From IMG/VR virus record IMGVR_UViG_3300030098_004123, positions 1-50,158 of that record: a stretch of 50,158 nt of DNA; one strand, written 5' to 3'. The notes under the pieces are model-generated. The model worked only from the letters and a program-made list of their open reading frames with translations. It was not told the origin of the DNA and made no database searches. Of this stretch, positions 1-7,272 are shown piece by piece. Position 1 is the stretch's first letter. Every line of letters begins with the position of its first letter. Made by a program: the position numbers and the translations under genes. Source of the stretch: a virus.

Positions 1-82
1 CGTCCTTCTGAAGGACCGCATCGTGGGCCTTGGTCTGAGCGTTGCAGGTGATGCAGAGGAGGAGAGCTACAAGGAATCGCAT
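1..82 (-). CDS. Secreted or lipoprotein-like protein, 5' end only
   Basis: The complement strand read from 82 to the window edge is open and starts MRFLVALLLCITCNAQTKAH, a textbook signal peptide: one Arg, a hydrophobic core of about ten residues, then a polar stretch with a possible Ala-Gln cleavage site and two Cys that could suit lipoprotein processing. In-frame ATGs at 91, 94 and 100 would add up to six residues; the frame closes at 128-130. No clear Shine-Dalgarno sequence precedes any of these starts. Only 27 codons lie in the window, so no family can be named. Phage genes of this type include lysis (spanin-like) lipoproteins and secreted hydrolases. The call rests on the signal peptide alone. 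Confidence 0.4.
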   Translation of the reverse strand, partial: MRFLVALLLCITCNAQTKAHDAVLQKD

Positions 83-100
83 GGCTACCATCATACACAT

Positions 101-293
101 ACTATCGACCAGTGCAAGCCCCTTTCTTTAGCATGGCACCGGAATATTTTACGGGACTCCGATGGAACGATGCGCCGCCTACGCCCCATACCTTGTGTCT
201 CATGAATTTAAAAAGGGGACCCAAAAACTTTTAGGAGTCCCATAAAAAAGAATCATATACTTTTAGGAGTCCCGTTTCCTGCTATATAATTGC
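101..293. other. Non-coding leader between divergent genes
   Basis: About 190 bases with no convincing gene. The left half is more GC-rich than most of the window; the right half is AT-rich and holds two copies of a 15-base direct repeat and a TATATAAT stretch at 283-290 just before the next start codon. It lies between a leftward and a rightward gene, so promoters in both directions are expected here. Confidence 0.5.
227..273. repeat. Two direct copies of a 15-base repeat
   Basis: ACTTTTAGGAGTCCC occurs at 227-241 and again at 259-273, a 32-base period (about three helical turns). The reverse complement of its last eight bases, GGGACTCC, is at 153-160. The copies are in the leader of the gene at 294, so a regulator binding site or an RNA structure element is plausible. 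I did not see the full motif elsewhere in the window. Confidence 0.75.
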
Positions 294-677
294 ATGGGAC
301 GTAAAGACGAAGGGATTGGAAGTTCAATAGCAGCGGGTGCCGCAGGTGAGCTTGCTAAGATGGCTGTGAACAAGATTGCTAAAAAATTCAGAAACCGCAA
401 TAAAAGGCCAGCGCCAGAGCAACCTAGTAACGAGCTTAATGTGACGGAAGCGCGTCTTGCATTAGCTGAGAGAATCTTATCCGAGCTTTATAGTGGTACT
501 GGTAGAGCAGTTAAGAAGGACATGGTCAAGACTGTTGATAAGAAGATTCGTAAGCAACTTGATAAACCAGCTAAGATGGGTAAAGAGACTGCTAGAGTTC
601 AGAGCAACATAGATGCCCTATACAAGAGAAGAAGAAAGCTTAAGCCTGAAGACGCTGGTTACGATCCGTTGCCTTAA
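294..677 (+). CDS. Small basic protein of unknown function
   Basis: A 127-residue protein, rich in Lys and Arg. The N-terminus has a short Ala/Gly-rich stretch (residues 9-20), followed by a strongly basic segment and a mostly helical remainder with many charged residues, ending in DPLP. There is no signal peptide or recognised domain. The ATG at 294 follows a TATATAAT sequence by three bases and has no obvious ribosome binding site; the next in-frame ATG is residue 23. It is followed after 8 bases by another small gene in the same direction. Not recognised; a DNA- or RNA-binding or virion-associated role is possible from charge only. Confidence 0.6.
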   Translation: MGRKDEGIGSSIAAGAAGELAKMAVNKIAKKFRNRNKRPAPEQPSNELNVTEARLALAERILSELYSGTGRAVKKDMVKTVDKKIRKQLDKPAKMGKETARVQSNIDALYKRRRKLKPEDAGYDPLP

Positions 678-685
678 ATAAAACA

Positions 686-877
686 ATGAACATTTCAGAA
701 GGACATAAGAACGTACTTGAACAGTACATGGATGATATCGAACTGAGTAAGAGTAAATCTGATCTCACGAGCGATAGGATAGTGGAGATTCAACAACTTA
801 TCGAATACTTCCCTGAAGACTCCACAACTACAGATGTGAAAAATATTCGAGATCGCTTAAAAGCTATCATCGCTTAA
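686..877 (+). CDS. Small acidic helical protein, unknown
   Basis: A 63-residue, mainly helical and acidic protein with no Cys and no membrane segment. It starts 8 bases after the preceding gene and its stop overlaps the stop of the converging leftward gene by 4 bases, which supports both ends being real. Codon use looks like its neighbours. No family recognised. Confidence 0.55.
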   Translation: MNISEGHKNVLEQYMDDIELSKSKSDLTSDRIVEIQQLIEYFPEDSTTTDVKNIRDRLKAIIA

Positions 878-1143
878 TCCTTCCAAGTTAGCTGTTCATC
901 AATATAATCTAAAGCTTCTTCCAAAGACACTGGAATTTTATCGCCGGTAGCAAACTCCCAGTCCTTCGCAAGTCTTTCGTATTCCTTTGGTGTAAAGAGA
1001 TAGGATATATTGCGAACAGCAATTAGATCGTATTCTTTTTCTTCCGGTTCTTTAGTCTTTGCAATAAAGCTGAGAGCTTTTCTCGAAACATCTTGCCTAA
1101 GGCTATCCAGGATGAGCGTTTTGACTTGCTTTTCGGTGGGCAT
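874..1143 (-). CDS. Small acidic protein, unknown
   Basis: An 89-residue soluble protein with alternating charged residues and a C-terminal acidic helix around residues 70-89 (SLEEALDYIDEQL). No motif recognised. It converges on the gene at 686-877 with a 4-base overlap of the stops. Its start at 1143 lies inside a second leftward frame that begins at 1277, so the two may be translationally coupled. Start choice: the only ATG before the conserved-looking sequence begins. Confidence 0.55.
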   Translation of the reverse strand: MPTEKQVKTLILDSLRQDVSRKALSFIAKTKEPEEKEYDLIAVRNISYLFTPKEYERLAKDWEFATGDKIPVSLEEALDYIDEQLTWKD

Positions 1144-1277
1144 GTGCTTTTCTCGTATATCTTATCGAATCTATTGTCATTCGACTTAAGACGATTAGCT
1201 ATCTCAAGAAGAACTACAAAGCTGCATGTTACGAAGGTCATTGTAACACAATCAACGATGATTCCAAAAGATTCCAT
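1023..1277 (-). CDS. Possible single-pass membrane protein
   Basis: An 84-residue frame starts at 1277 with a hydrophobic helix at about residues 5-25 (IIVDCVTMTFVTCSFVVLLEI), followed by a very basic tail ending RKKKN. That layout, an N-terminal anchor and a cationic cytoplasmic tail, is what small phage membrane proteins look like, including some lysis or superinfection proteins. The 3' 121 bases overlap the next leftward gene in another frame, which is more than is usual here, so the gene could end up being a false call. The membrane half is covered by no other convincing gene. Confidence 0.4.
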   Translation of the reverse strand: MESFGIIVDCVTMTFVTCSFVVLLEIANRLKSNDNRFDKIYEKSTCPPKSKSKRSSWIALGKMFREKLSALLQRLKNRKKKNTI

Positions 1278-1326
1278 ACTATATTATACCCTTGATAGGA
1301 AATTTTTCAAATCTATATAAGGATGT

Positions 1327-1695
1327 ATGGCTCAAATATTTTTTCACAATGATTGTATTGTAGAGGTTCTTGAAAATGGTGTTCATGCCGGTTCAAGAGT
1401 AGTAGATGGTACATCCTGGGATGATGCATTGCAAGATAATTTTTTGCAGTGTTTAGATGTTTCTGAATCCAAGGGAGAAGTAATAGATCTTGTTCGAGAC
1501 GGAGCTTCATTATCAGCTTTAGGTTCAGTTTCATATTATTTTACTGTTGATAAGTCTAGACTCCCAATACCTGCTCAGGAGGGCTTAGATTTGTCCAACA
1601 GAGCGTCTGTAACGGCCTCTGAGATGCTTTCTTCGGTTGTATGGGCTACGGATATGCACTCAAATTACGTCTATGAGAGGGAGTCAGAGAACTAA
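1327..1695 (+). CDS. Small virion-type protein, unknown
   Basis: A 122-residue acidic protein with mixed strand-like and helical sequence and two Cys. It has an AAGGA ribosome binding site 5-6 bases before the ATG and its stop codon overlaps the start of the beta-helix gene (TAATG), so the two are translationally coupled. By position it may be an adaptor, chaperone or attachment subunit for that fibre protein. No family recognised. Confidence 0.6.
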   Translation: MAQIFFHNDCIVEVLENGVHAGSRVVDGTSWDDALQDNFLQCLDVSESKGEVIDLVRDGASLSALGSVSYYFTVDKSRLPIPAQEGLDLSNRASVTASEMLSSVVWATDMHSNYVYERESEN

Positions 1696-2765
1696 TGACT
1701 ACTACTACTTCTACAGTTGGATCTGGTGGTGATTACGCTACCATACCTCTTTGGTTTGCAGGCCGTGGTGATCAGCCAGCCAGAAATGATATTGAAGAGT
1801 GTGTCTTGTTAGATGGGAGCCACGATTGGGGTGGTAGTCAGCAAGGTTGGAATGATGTTGGACCTCTGACCATTCGATTCAAGGGTCAGACCCCTCAAGA
1901 TGGGGACTGGACAACAGGTGCAAATTTGGTGGCGGATGACACGTTATCATTCAAGCGAACCAACGATCTTACCTTAGAGTTCTCCGACCTCCAACTCGTT
2001 AATGACGACTATGCAAATCTGCAAATACGTACAGACACTTCGGGTACCAGCCGAGAGCTTGTAATCTCTATGTCGGGAGTTTTGTTTACTATGAATACTA
2101 CGTCGCCGTTCATTAGACCGAGAGGAGGCTTAGGAGACTCATTCCTCAACTTTACCAACTGCGTTTTCGAGAACAACCGCACTGACAACAACGGCGGGAA
2201 CCTTCTCAACATGGATGACCAAGCACCCTGTAATTTCCATATCAATTTAGTTAATTGCACGTTTAGACACTGTAGGTTGTGGGCGTATAAGTATCCTCCG
2301 ACAAATCCAGACCACAAGTCTCAGATTGTCACTAGGGCTTGTATAATGGATCAAAACACAAGCATGGATAGTGGTCGATTCTTCAGGTTTTCAGAAGCCA
2401 CTGGAGCATACCTTGGAGGATCGAGCATCGATAATATAACGAATGAACCTACGTCTCATCATCAAGCTTGGGCCACATCATCGCTCCAGAATACAACCAT
2501 GGAAGCGACAATCAACGTTAGCGGGACTGCGCCATCGAATGGTGAAGTTTCATTTGATGGCTCGGGTGGAGGGAACAGAGACTCCTATACACTAGTTGAT
2601 CACGTTAACAATCTTGCTTTGGATTATGTGGTAAGTGGTCCGTCTTTAAGCTTATCATCACCTTCATTAGATTTAAGTAGATCTACTAGGCTAGGAACTG
2701 TCGATTGCGGTGCATTTGAACGTCCTAGACTTAAAAACCAAGTCACGCCTGTTAACCTATTCTAA
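1695..2765 (+). CDS. Beta-helix virion protein (tail fibre or spike type)
   Basis: A 356-residue protein. The N-terminus carries the sequence GSGGDYATI at residues 9-17, which I know from phage and bacterial surface proteins with a right-handed parallel beta-helix. The middle shows repeated short strands with Asn/Cys at turns (NFTNCVFENN, NLVNCTFRHC), typical of helix rungs. The C-terminal DCGAFE resembles the end of choice-of-anchor beta-helix proteins (D.GAFE). It would sit at the particle surface and bind or trim host glycan. It is coupled to the small gene before it. Role as a fibre or spike is inference from fold; no catalytic residues could be assigned. Confidence 0.7.
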   Translation: MTTTTSTVGSGGDYATIPLWFAGRGDQPARNDIEECVLLDGSHDWGGSQQGWNDVGPLTIRFKGQTPQDGDWTTGANLVADDTLSFKRTNDLTLEFSDLQLVNDDYANLQIRTDTSGTSRELVISMSGVLFTMNTTSPFIRPRGGLGDSFLNFTNCVFENNRTDNNGGNLLNMDDQAPCNFHINLVNCTFRHCRLWAYKYPPTNPDHKSQIVTRACIMDQNTSMDSGRFFRFSEATGAYLGGSSIDNITNEPTSHHQAWATSSLQNTTMEATINVSGTAPSNGEVSFDGSGGGNRDSYTLVDHVNNLALDYVVSGPSLSLSSPSLDLSRSTRLGTVDCGAFERPRLKNQVTPVNLF

Positions 2766-2831
2766 TGTTAATTAAATTAAAATTCGGTATTAGACCTGTC
2801 ACTAACTGCGCTGGCGGATGTTGACTGGGTT

Positions 2832-3140
2832 TCACTTACCTTGCATTAAAGGGAATGCCTTCAAGTAGATAAGCCAAGTGGTAGCAGAGCCGAAACAGCC
2901 TGCGAAAAGGCAGTCTAGTAGGTAATGAGAATTCTGAGCAAAAGGATGCCAATAAACTGCACCCCAAAACACCCCACACCAGAAAGCCATACATAACATG
3001 CAATCTACCAACTTTCCAAGAGGTGGGCAGAATGCGGTTATAAACTTTCTCACTGGGTGCATGATTGTAGAGTTTACAATAATGGTTGTCATGCCATAGA
3101 CAGCCATTATCCAAATTAAAACGCTTACTAGGTAGTCCAT
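2832..3140 (-). CDS. DUF1360-like small membrane protein
   Basis: A 102-residue protein with three to four hydrophobic segments and the motif DCMLCMAFWCG at residues 46-56. The pattern C-x2-C-x2-FW-x-G after a Leu-rich helix is the hallmark of the DUF1360 family of small integral membrane proteins, known in bacilli and in many phages, of unknown biochemical role. It is downstream of the glycosyltransferase with 6 bases between, in the same direction, suggesting one leftward operon. A role in altering the host envelope is possible but not shown. Confidence 0.65.
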   Translation of the reverse strand: MDYLVSVLIWIMAVYGMTTIIVNSTIMHPVRKFITAFCPPLGKLVDCMLCMAFWCGVFWGAVYWHPFAQNSHYLLDCLFAGCFGSATTWLIYLKAFPLMQGK

Positions 3141-3146
3141 AATATT

Positions 3147-3866
3147 TTATTGTTTCGGTAATCCGTGAGTTTTATCCGTAGGTAGTTTTGAGTATGGCAA
3201 TGTCGCTGCATGATGCCTTAAAAACTTATCTTTAGCGGCAAACCAACCCTCCCTCATTATACCAGGAGATTCGTGCATTGTAATAATAGGAACGACATAA
3301 TTAGAAAATCCCTGCAAATGCGATTTATATGTTAGATGTATGTCGTAAAAGTCCCATCCTGTCTCTAGATACTTTGGTTGGTCTAGTCCAATCTTCTTTA
3401 AATTCGCATAAGTGATTGCTAAGAAGCAACCGTCAAGAACAACAACCTGACCAGGCTTTCCAAAGTAGTTGGGCGTCATAGTCTCTGGGTTATCCCCTTG
3501 AAAAACGAAGCCCCTAGCATCCCCTGTTCTCCTAGCGTTCCACCAAGCACCATCTGGAGGGAGATGTGTGGATCCTGCCAGCCCTACAAATCCGACATTA
3601 CTTTTCCTTGCTGTATTTAGCAACTTAATCGTATCCTCAGGCTTTGAAATAATATCCAAGTCGTCGTGACACAAAACTATAATATCTCCGTCTTCAAGGG
3701 GCATTTTCTTGAAAAAAGACATGTTCTCTTCATGCCCCTTGTAGATAGATTCAGCATCATAAGAGATACTTATACCAAATGCATCGTGGCCATTACAGTA
3801 ATCAGTTATCTTCTTTAGGGACTTTGGTTGCTTATTTTGTCTAGCGCAAACAGAAAAATAAATCAT
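3147..3866 (-). CDS. GT-A glycosyltransferase
   Basis: Taking the ATG at 3866 gives 239 residues starting MIYFSVCARQ. An upstream ATG would add 28 residues but would run into the terminase gene, and the shorter start opens directly on the first beta strand of a GT-A fold. The motif HDDLDI at 67-72 is the metal-binding DxD region, and VLDGCFLA at 143-150 and HES at 198-200 match acceptor-site motifs of StrF-type glycosyltransferases (family GT2-like, Pfam Glyco_tranf_2_5). It would transfer a sugar from a nucleotide donor to phage DNA, a virion protein or a host glycan. The start codon is separated by one base from the terminase start codon on the other strand. Confidence 0.75.
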   Translation of the reverse strand: MIYFSVCARQNKQPKSLKKITDYCNGHDAFGISISYDAESIYKGHEENMSFFKKMPLEDGDIIVLCHDDLDIISKPEDTIKLLNTARKSNVGFVGLAGSTHLPPDGAWWNARRTGDARGFVFQGDNPETMTPNYFGKPGQVVVLDGCFLAITYANLKKIGLDQPKYLETGWDFYDIHLTYKSHLQGFSNYVVPIITMHESPGIMREGWFAAKDKFLRHHAATLPYSKLPTDKTHGLPKQ

Positions 3867-3867
3867 T

Positions 3868-5433
3868 ATGAATAATAATAGCGAAGATCTACAACAAATC
3901 GCAGAGGAGTTTAAGAAATGTTCTCGCAATTGCGAATATTTTACAAACAACTACATCAAAGTTGTACACCCTATGAGGGGGATGGTTAACTTTAAACTTT
4001 ACCCGTTCCAGTCCCGCATTCTAGATGAGTTTCAGGATTACAGGCTCACAATTCTACGTAAGTTTAGGCAAGCAGGCTGCACTACTCTAATGGCTGCGTA
4101 TGCTTTACATTTTTGCATCTTTGGTACAAACAAGAGAGTTGCTATTTTATCGAAAGGTGATGCCGAAGCCAAAGAAGTTATATCCCGCATTAAAATCATG
4201 TATGAGGAATTGCCTTTCTGGATGAAGCCTAAGACCACCAGAGATAATGATCACACCCTCTCATTTGAAAATGGGTCATCTATCCAATCAAAGGCATCTG
4301 GAAAGCAGTCAGGACGATCTATATCGGCTTCTCTACTTATCTTAGATGAGGCGGCATTCATTGAGCATATTAAGACTATTTGGGCTGCTGTAGGACCTAC
4401 AACGTCCACAGGTGGCCGTGTAGTGTGCCTCTCTACGGTTAATGGTATCGGTAATTGGTTCCACAAGATGTATACTCAAGCTACTGAGGGTGCTAACGGC
4501 TTTCACCCAATTGATATTACATGGCAAGAGCATCCAGAATATAAGAGGCACAAAGGCTTTGAATGGCTGTATGAGCAGATGGAAGAGTGTAACCCACCCA
4601 TTAATGTTGACAAGTGGGAGGAGCAAACCAGACGCAAACACAGTTACAAAGAATGGTTGCAAGAATATGAAGCTAGTTTCTTGGGAACAGGCGAGACCTA
4701 CATTGAAGGTGAAATCTTACGTAACCTTAAAGAAAACTGTAGTAGGGACTACTGGGTCAAATACAATAATAAAATGCGTGTTTGGGAGGATCCACAACCA
4801 AATCACGAATATGTGTTAGCAGCCGACCCCTCAATTGGACGTGAGAGGGATTACTCAGCCTTCCATATTATTGACATCTATAATGGTAAGCAGGTAGCAG
4901 AGTTCTATTCCAACAGGACGCCAATAAACGAGTTCGCCAAGATTATAGCAGATGAAGCTAGGCTTTACAATACTGCTTTTGTCTGCCCTGAGAGGAATGG
5001 TATTGGGAACAACCTGATTTACTTCTTACAGCAAGAGTTGGAATACGAAAACTTGGTGATGGATGACAAGCGAGATATTGGAATCATGATTACTCAAAAG
5101 AATAAAGAGAATTTATTAGCCGATCTTGAGCACAATATTCGGTCAGGTAAAGTTTTAATTAACTCTGAAAGGCTGGTTGGTGAGCTTTTAACGTTCATTA
5201 TCGACCCTGATACAGGCAAGATCAAGCCAGATAGTAACTGTCATGATGATTTAATTATGTCGTTCGCCGCCGCGATTAACGTTTTTAATAACTTAAGAGG
5301 AAATGCCTTCATAGAAAAGTCAGAAGATCAGACTTATATGCCTCAAGCTATCCGTAACGCTCATACATATAAAGTGAAGACATCTACTAATGATTTAACC
5401 GAAGAGAACATTAAATGGCTGCTAAGAAATTAA
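3868..5433 (+). CDS. terL: Large terminase subunit, gp17-like
   Basis: A 521-residue ATP-driven DNA packaging motor and headful nuclease. N-terminal ATPase: a deviant Walker A at 65-72 (KFRQAGCT) where the usual GK lysine is Cys and a Lys stands at the start of the motif; Walker B LLILDEAAF at 156-164 with the catalytic Glu161; coupling motif STVNG at 189-193. C-terminal RNase H-like nuclease: AADPSIGRERDYS with D320, the PER Glu at 375, and CHDD with D460/D461. These match T4 gp17 in order and spacing, shorter than T4 (610 residues) mostly at the N-terminus. The portal gene overlaps its 3' end by 19 bases. Confidence 0.95.
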   Translation: MNNNSEDLQQIAEEFKKCSRNCEYFTNNYIKVVHPMRGMVNFKLYPFQSRILDEFQDYRLTILRKFRQAGCTTLMAAYALHFCIFGTNKRVAILSKGDAEAKEVISRIKIMYEELPFWMKPKTTRDNDHTLSFENGSSIQSKASGKQSGRSISASLLILDEAAFIEHIKTIWAAVGPTTSTGGRVVCLSTVNGIGNWFHKMYTQATEGANGFHPIDITWQEHPEYKRHKGFEWLYEQMEECNPPINVDKWEEQTRRKHSYKEWLQEYEASFLGTGETYIEGEILRNLKENCSRDYWVKYNNKMRVWEDPQPNHEYVLAADPSIGRERDYSAFHIIDIYNGKQVAEFYSNRTPINEFAKIIADEARLYNTAFVCPERNGIGNNLIYFLQQELEYENLVMDDKRDIGIMITQKNKENLLADLEHNIRSGKVLINSERLVGELLTFIIDPDTGKIKPDSNCHDDLIMSFAAAINVFNNLRGNAFIEKSEDQTYMPQAIRNAHTYKVKTSTNDLTEENIKWLLRN

Positions 5434-7250
5434 GAGAAGGTGGTGAGGGATATACGCAGTTTGCTGATCCGCAACAGCCGTACAATAAGCCTTATGGCTT
5501 GATTGGAAGATTTTTTAAAAAGTTCTTTGCTAGGGAGGTCGAAGACCATCGCGACGACCAGTATTTAGACCCTATTACTAGAAGGTCAGTTGACGGTCCT
5601 AAACCCCTCCAAGGTGACACAGTTCAGTCGAAAGAAGTTGTAAAAGTGCCCTCAGCCTTTGGCAATAAGCGAACTTATCTGCCTATCCTTCCTCAAATTG
5701 AGTATGATCGAAAGAGGAGATACAAAGAGTATGAGGACATGGATGGCTATCCAGAGATCTCATCAGCTTTTGATATCTACAGCGACGATTGTACTCAGGA
5801 AAATATTGACGGGACAGCTTGGGATATTGTAACTGATGACGAGATGACAAAGGTCGAGGTTGAGAGCATGTTTGAGCAGACCAACATGACTCGATATCTT
5901 TGGGACATTTCAAGGAATGTTGTAAAGTATGGCGATATCTTCCTAGAAACTATTGTCGATCTTAACAATATTAAACGTGGGATTCAACGTATTAAGATTC
6001 TCAACCCTAATTATATTTTCCGTGTAGAGGACGAGTTTGGATATCTTAAGCAGTTTATTCAAGAGGTTCCAAAGAAGAATGACTGGACAAGCTATGGCTC
6101 AATAGGTCCCTATCTTGAGGATGCTCAGATGATCAATTTGGACCCTGGGCAGATTGTCCACTTCCGGTTACATACCTCTGATCCGACTCACTATCCTTAC
6201 GGAAAGTCCGTGGCTGCGGCTGCTAGAGTTACTTACAAAAGTTTGAAGATGATGGAGGATGCAATGCTCATCTATCGTCTTGTTCGTGCTCCTGAGCGCC
6301 GTATCTTCTACATCGATACTGGATCTTTGCCTGCTTCTAAGGCTGAAATGCATATTAAGAAGCAGATGGACAAGTTTAAAAAACGTAAGAGTTACAACGC
6401 TCAAACTGGAAACATTGAGGAAAACTTTAATGCCCTTGCTGCTGATGAGGACTTTTACATCGCTGTAAATGGTCGAGGCACAGGTACAAAGATTGATACT
6501 CTTCCCGGCGCTGAGAATTTAGGAGAAGTTGACGATGTTAAGTATTTCAGAGATAAACTTCTGGCTGCTCTTAAGATTCCGAAGGACTACATTGTTGAGA
6601 AAGATCAATCCCCTGAACGTAAGGCAAACCTCGCTCAATTAGACGTTAAATTTGCTCGTGTAATTACTAGGATTCAAAAGTCAATTGAGCTTGGGTTAGA
6701 GACAATTGCCAAAAGGCACCTCATGCTTAAAGGATTTCCAAGATCCTTAATTAATAAACTTAAAATTAAACTTCCTGCTCCTTCTGACATGGCTCTAAAA
6801 AGAATGCTTGACACAGATGAGCAAAAAGCAAGAGTTGTTCAAGCTGTTAAGGGCTTAGGGATATTCCCCATGAATAAAATCTACAGGGACTATTACCAGA
6901 TGTCTCAAAGTGAAATTGAAGAAACCAAGAAGGGTTTAGAGGAAGATCAGAAAGACCCTGTATTCAGCCAGACCCTTCTTATGGGTGGCTTAAGTATGCC
7001 CGCAGCACCTGGAGGAGCCCCTGGAGGAGCCCCTGGGGCAGTACCTCCAGGCCTACCTCAAACCCCTCCTGGATCCCCGATGGATCCCGCTGAAAATCAG
7101 CCTGCTACTGCGGCTGAGGCTTTAGACTATGATGCTATGAAGTCATTAGCTATTGATTCGGGTTGCGATGATGAATTAATCAAGTTGCTAGAGGATCTCA
7201 GTGCTAAAGATCATTTTAATAAAGCAACGCCTAAAGACGACTCTAAATAA
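5415..7250 (+). CDS. Portal protein, gp20-like
   Basis: A 611-residue dodecameric portal subunit. Recognisable T4 gp20-family sequence: the region around DGYPEISSAFDIYSDDC (about residues 111-127), the region of the portal stem with LNPNYIFRVEDEFGYL, and the central IVHFRLHTSDPTHYPYG segment leading into SLKMMEDAMLIYRL. Its C-terminus, after residue about 515, is Pro/Gly-rich (APGGAPGGAPGAVPPG), with a near-exact 12-base tandem duplication at 7008-7031. Start overlaps the terminase stop by 19 bases, so the pair is coupled, as gp17 and gp20 are close in other T4-like genomes. It is a clear gp20 by sequence; the Pro-rich tail is an addition. Confidence 0.92.
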   Translation: MAAKKLREGGEGYTQFADPQQPYNKPYGLIGRFFKKFFAREVEDHRDDQYLDPITRRSVDGPKPLQGDTVQSKEVVKVPSAFGNKRTYLPILPQIEYDRKRRYKEYEDMDGYPEISSAFDIYSDDCTQENIDGTAWDIVTDDEMTKVEVESMFEQTNMTRYLWDISRNVVKYGDIFLETIVDLNNIKRGIQRIKILNPNYIFRVEDEFGYLKQFIQEVPKKNDWTSYGSIGPYLEDAQMINLDPGQIVHFRLHTSDPTHYPYGKSVAAAARVTYKSLKMMEDAMLIYRLVRAPERRIFYIDTGSLPASKAEMHIKKQMDKFKKRKSYNAQTGNIEENFNALAADEDFYIAVNGRGTGTKIDTLPGAENLGEVDDVKYFRDKLLAALKIPKDYIVEKDQSPERKANLAQLDVKFARVITRIQKSIELGLETIAKRHLMLKGFPRSLINKLKIKLPAPSDMALKRMLDTDEQKARVVQAVKGLGIFPMNKIYRDYYQMSQSEIEETKKGLEEDQKDPVFSQTLLMGGLSMPAAPGGAPGGAPGAVPPGLPQTPPGSPMDPAENQPATAAEALDYDAMKSLAIDSGCDDELIKLLEDLSAKDHFNKATPKDDSK

Positions 7251-7272
7251 TTTTGTAACAAGTGTATTTAAT

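Noticed and set aside
2-16. Hairpin GTCCTT-CTG-AAGGAC as a terminator
   Set aside because: Only six pairs, no following T run, and it falls inside the coding part of the leftward signal-peptide gene.
23-205. Rightward 60-residue frame starting with GTG
   Set aside because: No ribosome binding site, odd His-rich composition, and the opposite strand in the same place encodes a convincing signal peptide.
1093-1320. Rightward 75-residue frame
   Set aside because: It lies on top of two leftward frames that have better start context and a membrane helix; no protein-like pattern.
3867-3950. Longer start for the glycosyltransferase
   Set aside because: It adds 28 residues across the terminase gene before the first beta strand of the GT-A fold, with no support.
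7008-7031. Tandem CCTGGAGGAGCC in the portal gene as a regulatory repeat
   Set aside because: In frame and encodes Pro-Gly-Gly-Ala; simple coding repeat.
7201-7272. Upstream start for the acidic-tailed protein
   Set aside because: It would overlap the portal gene by 50 bases and adds a sequence that reads like a shadow of that gene.
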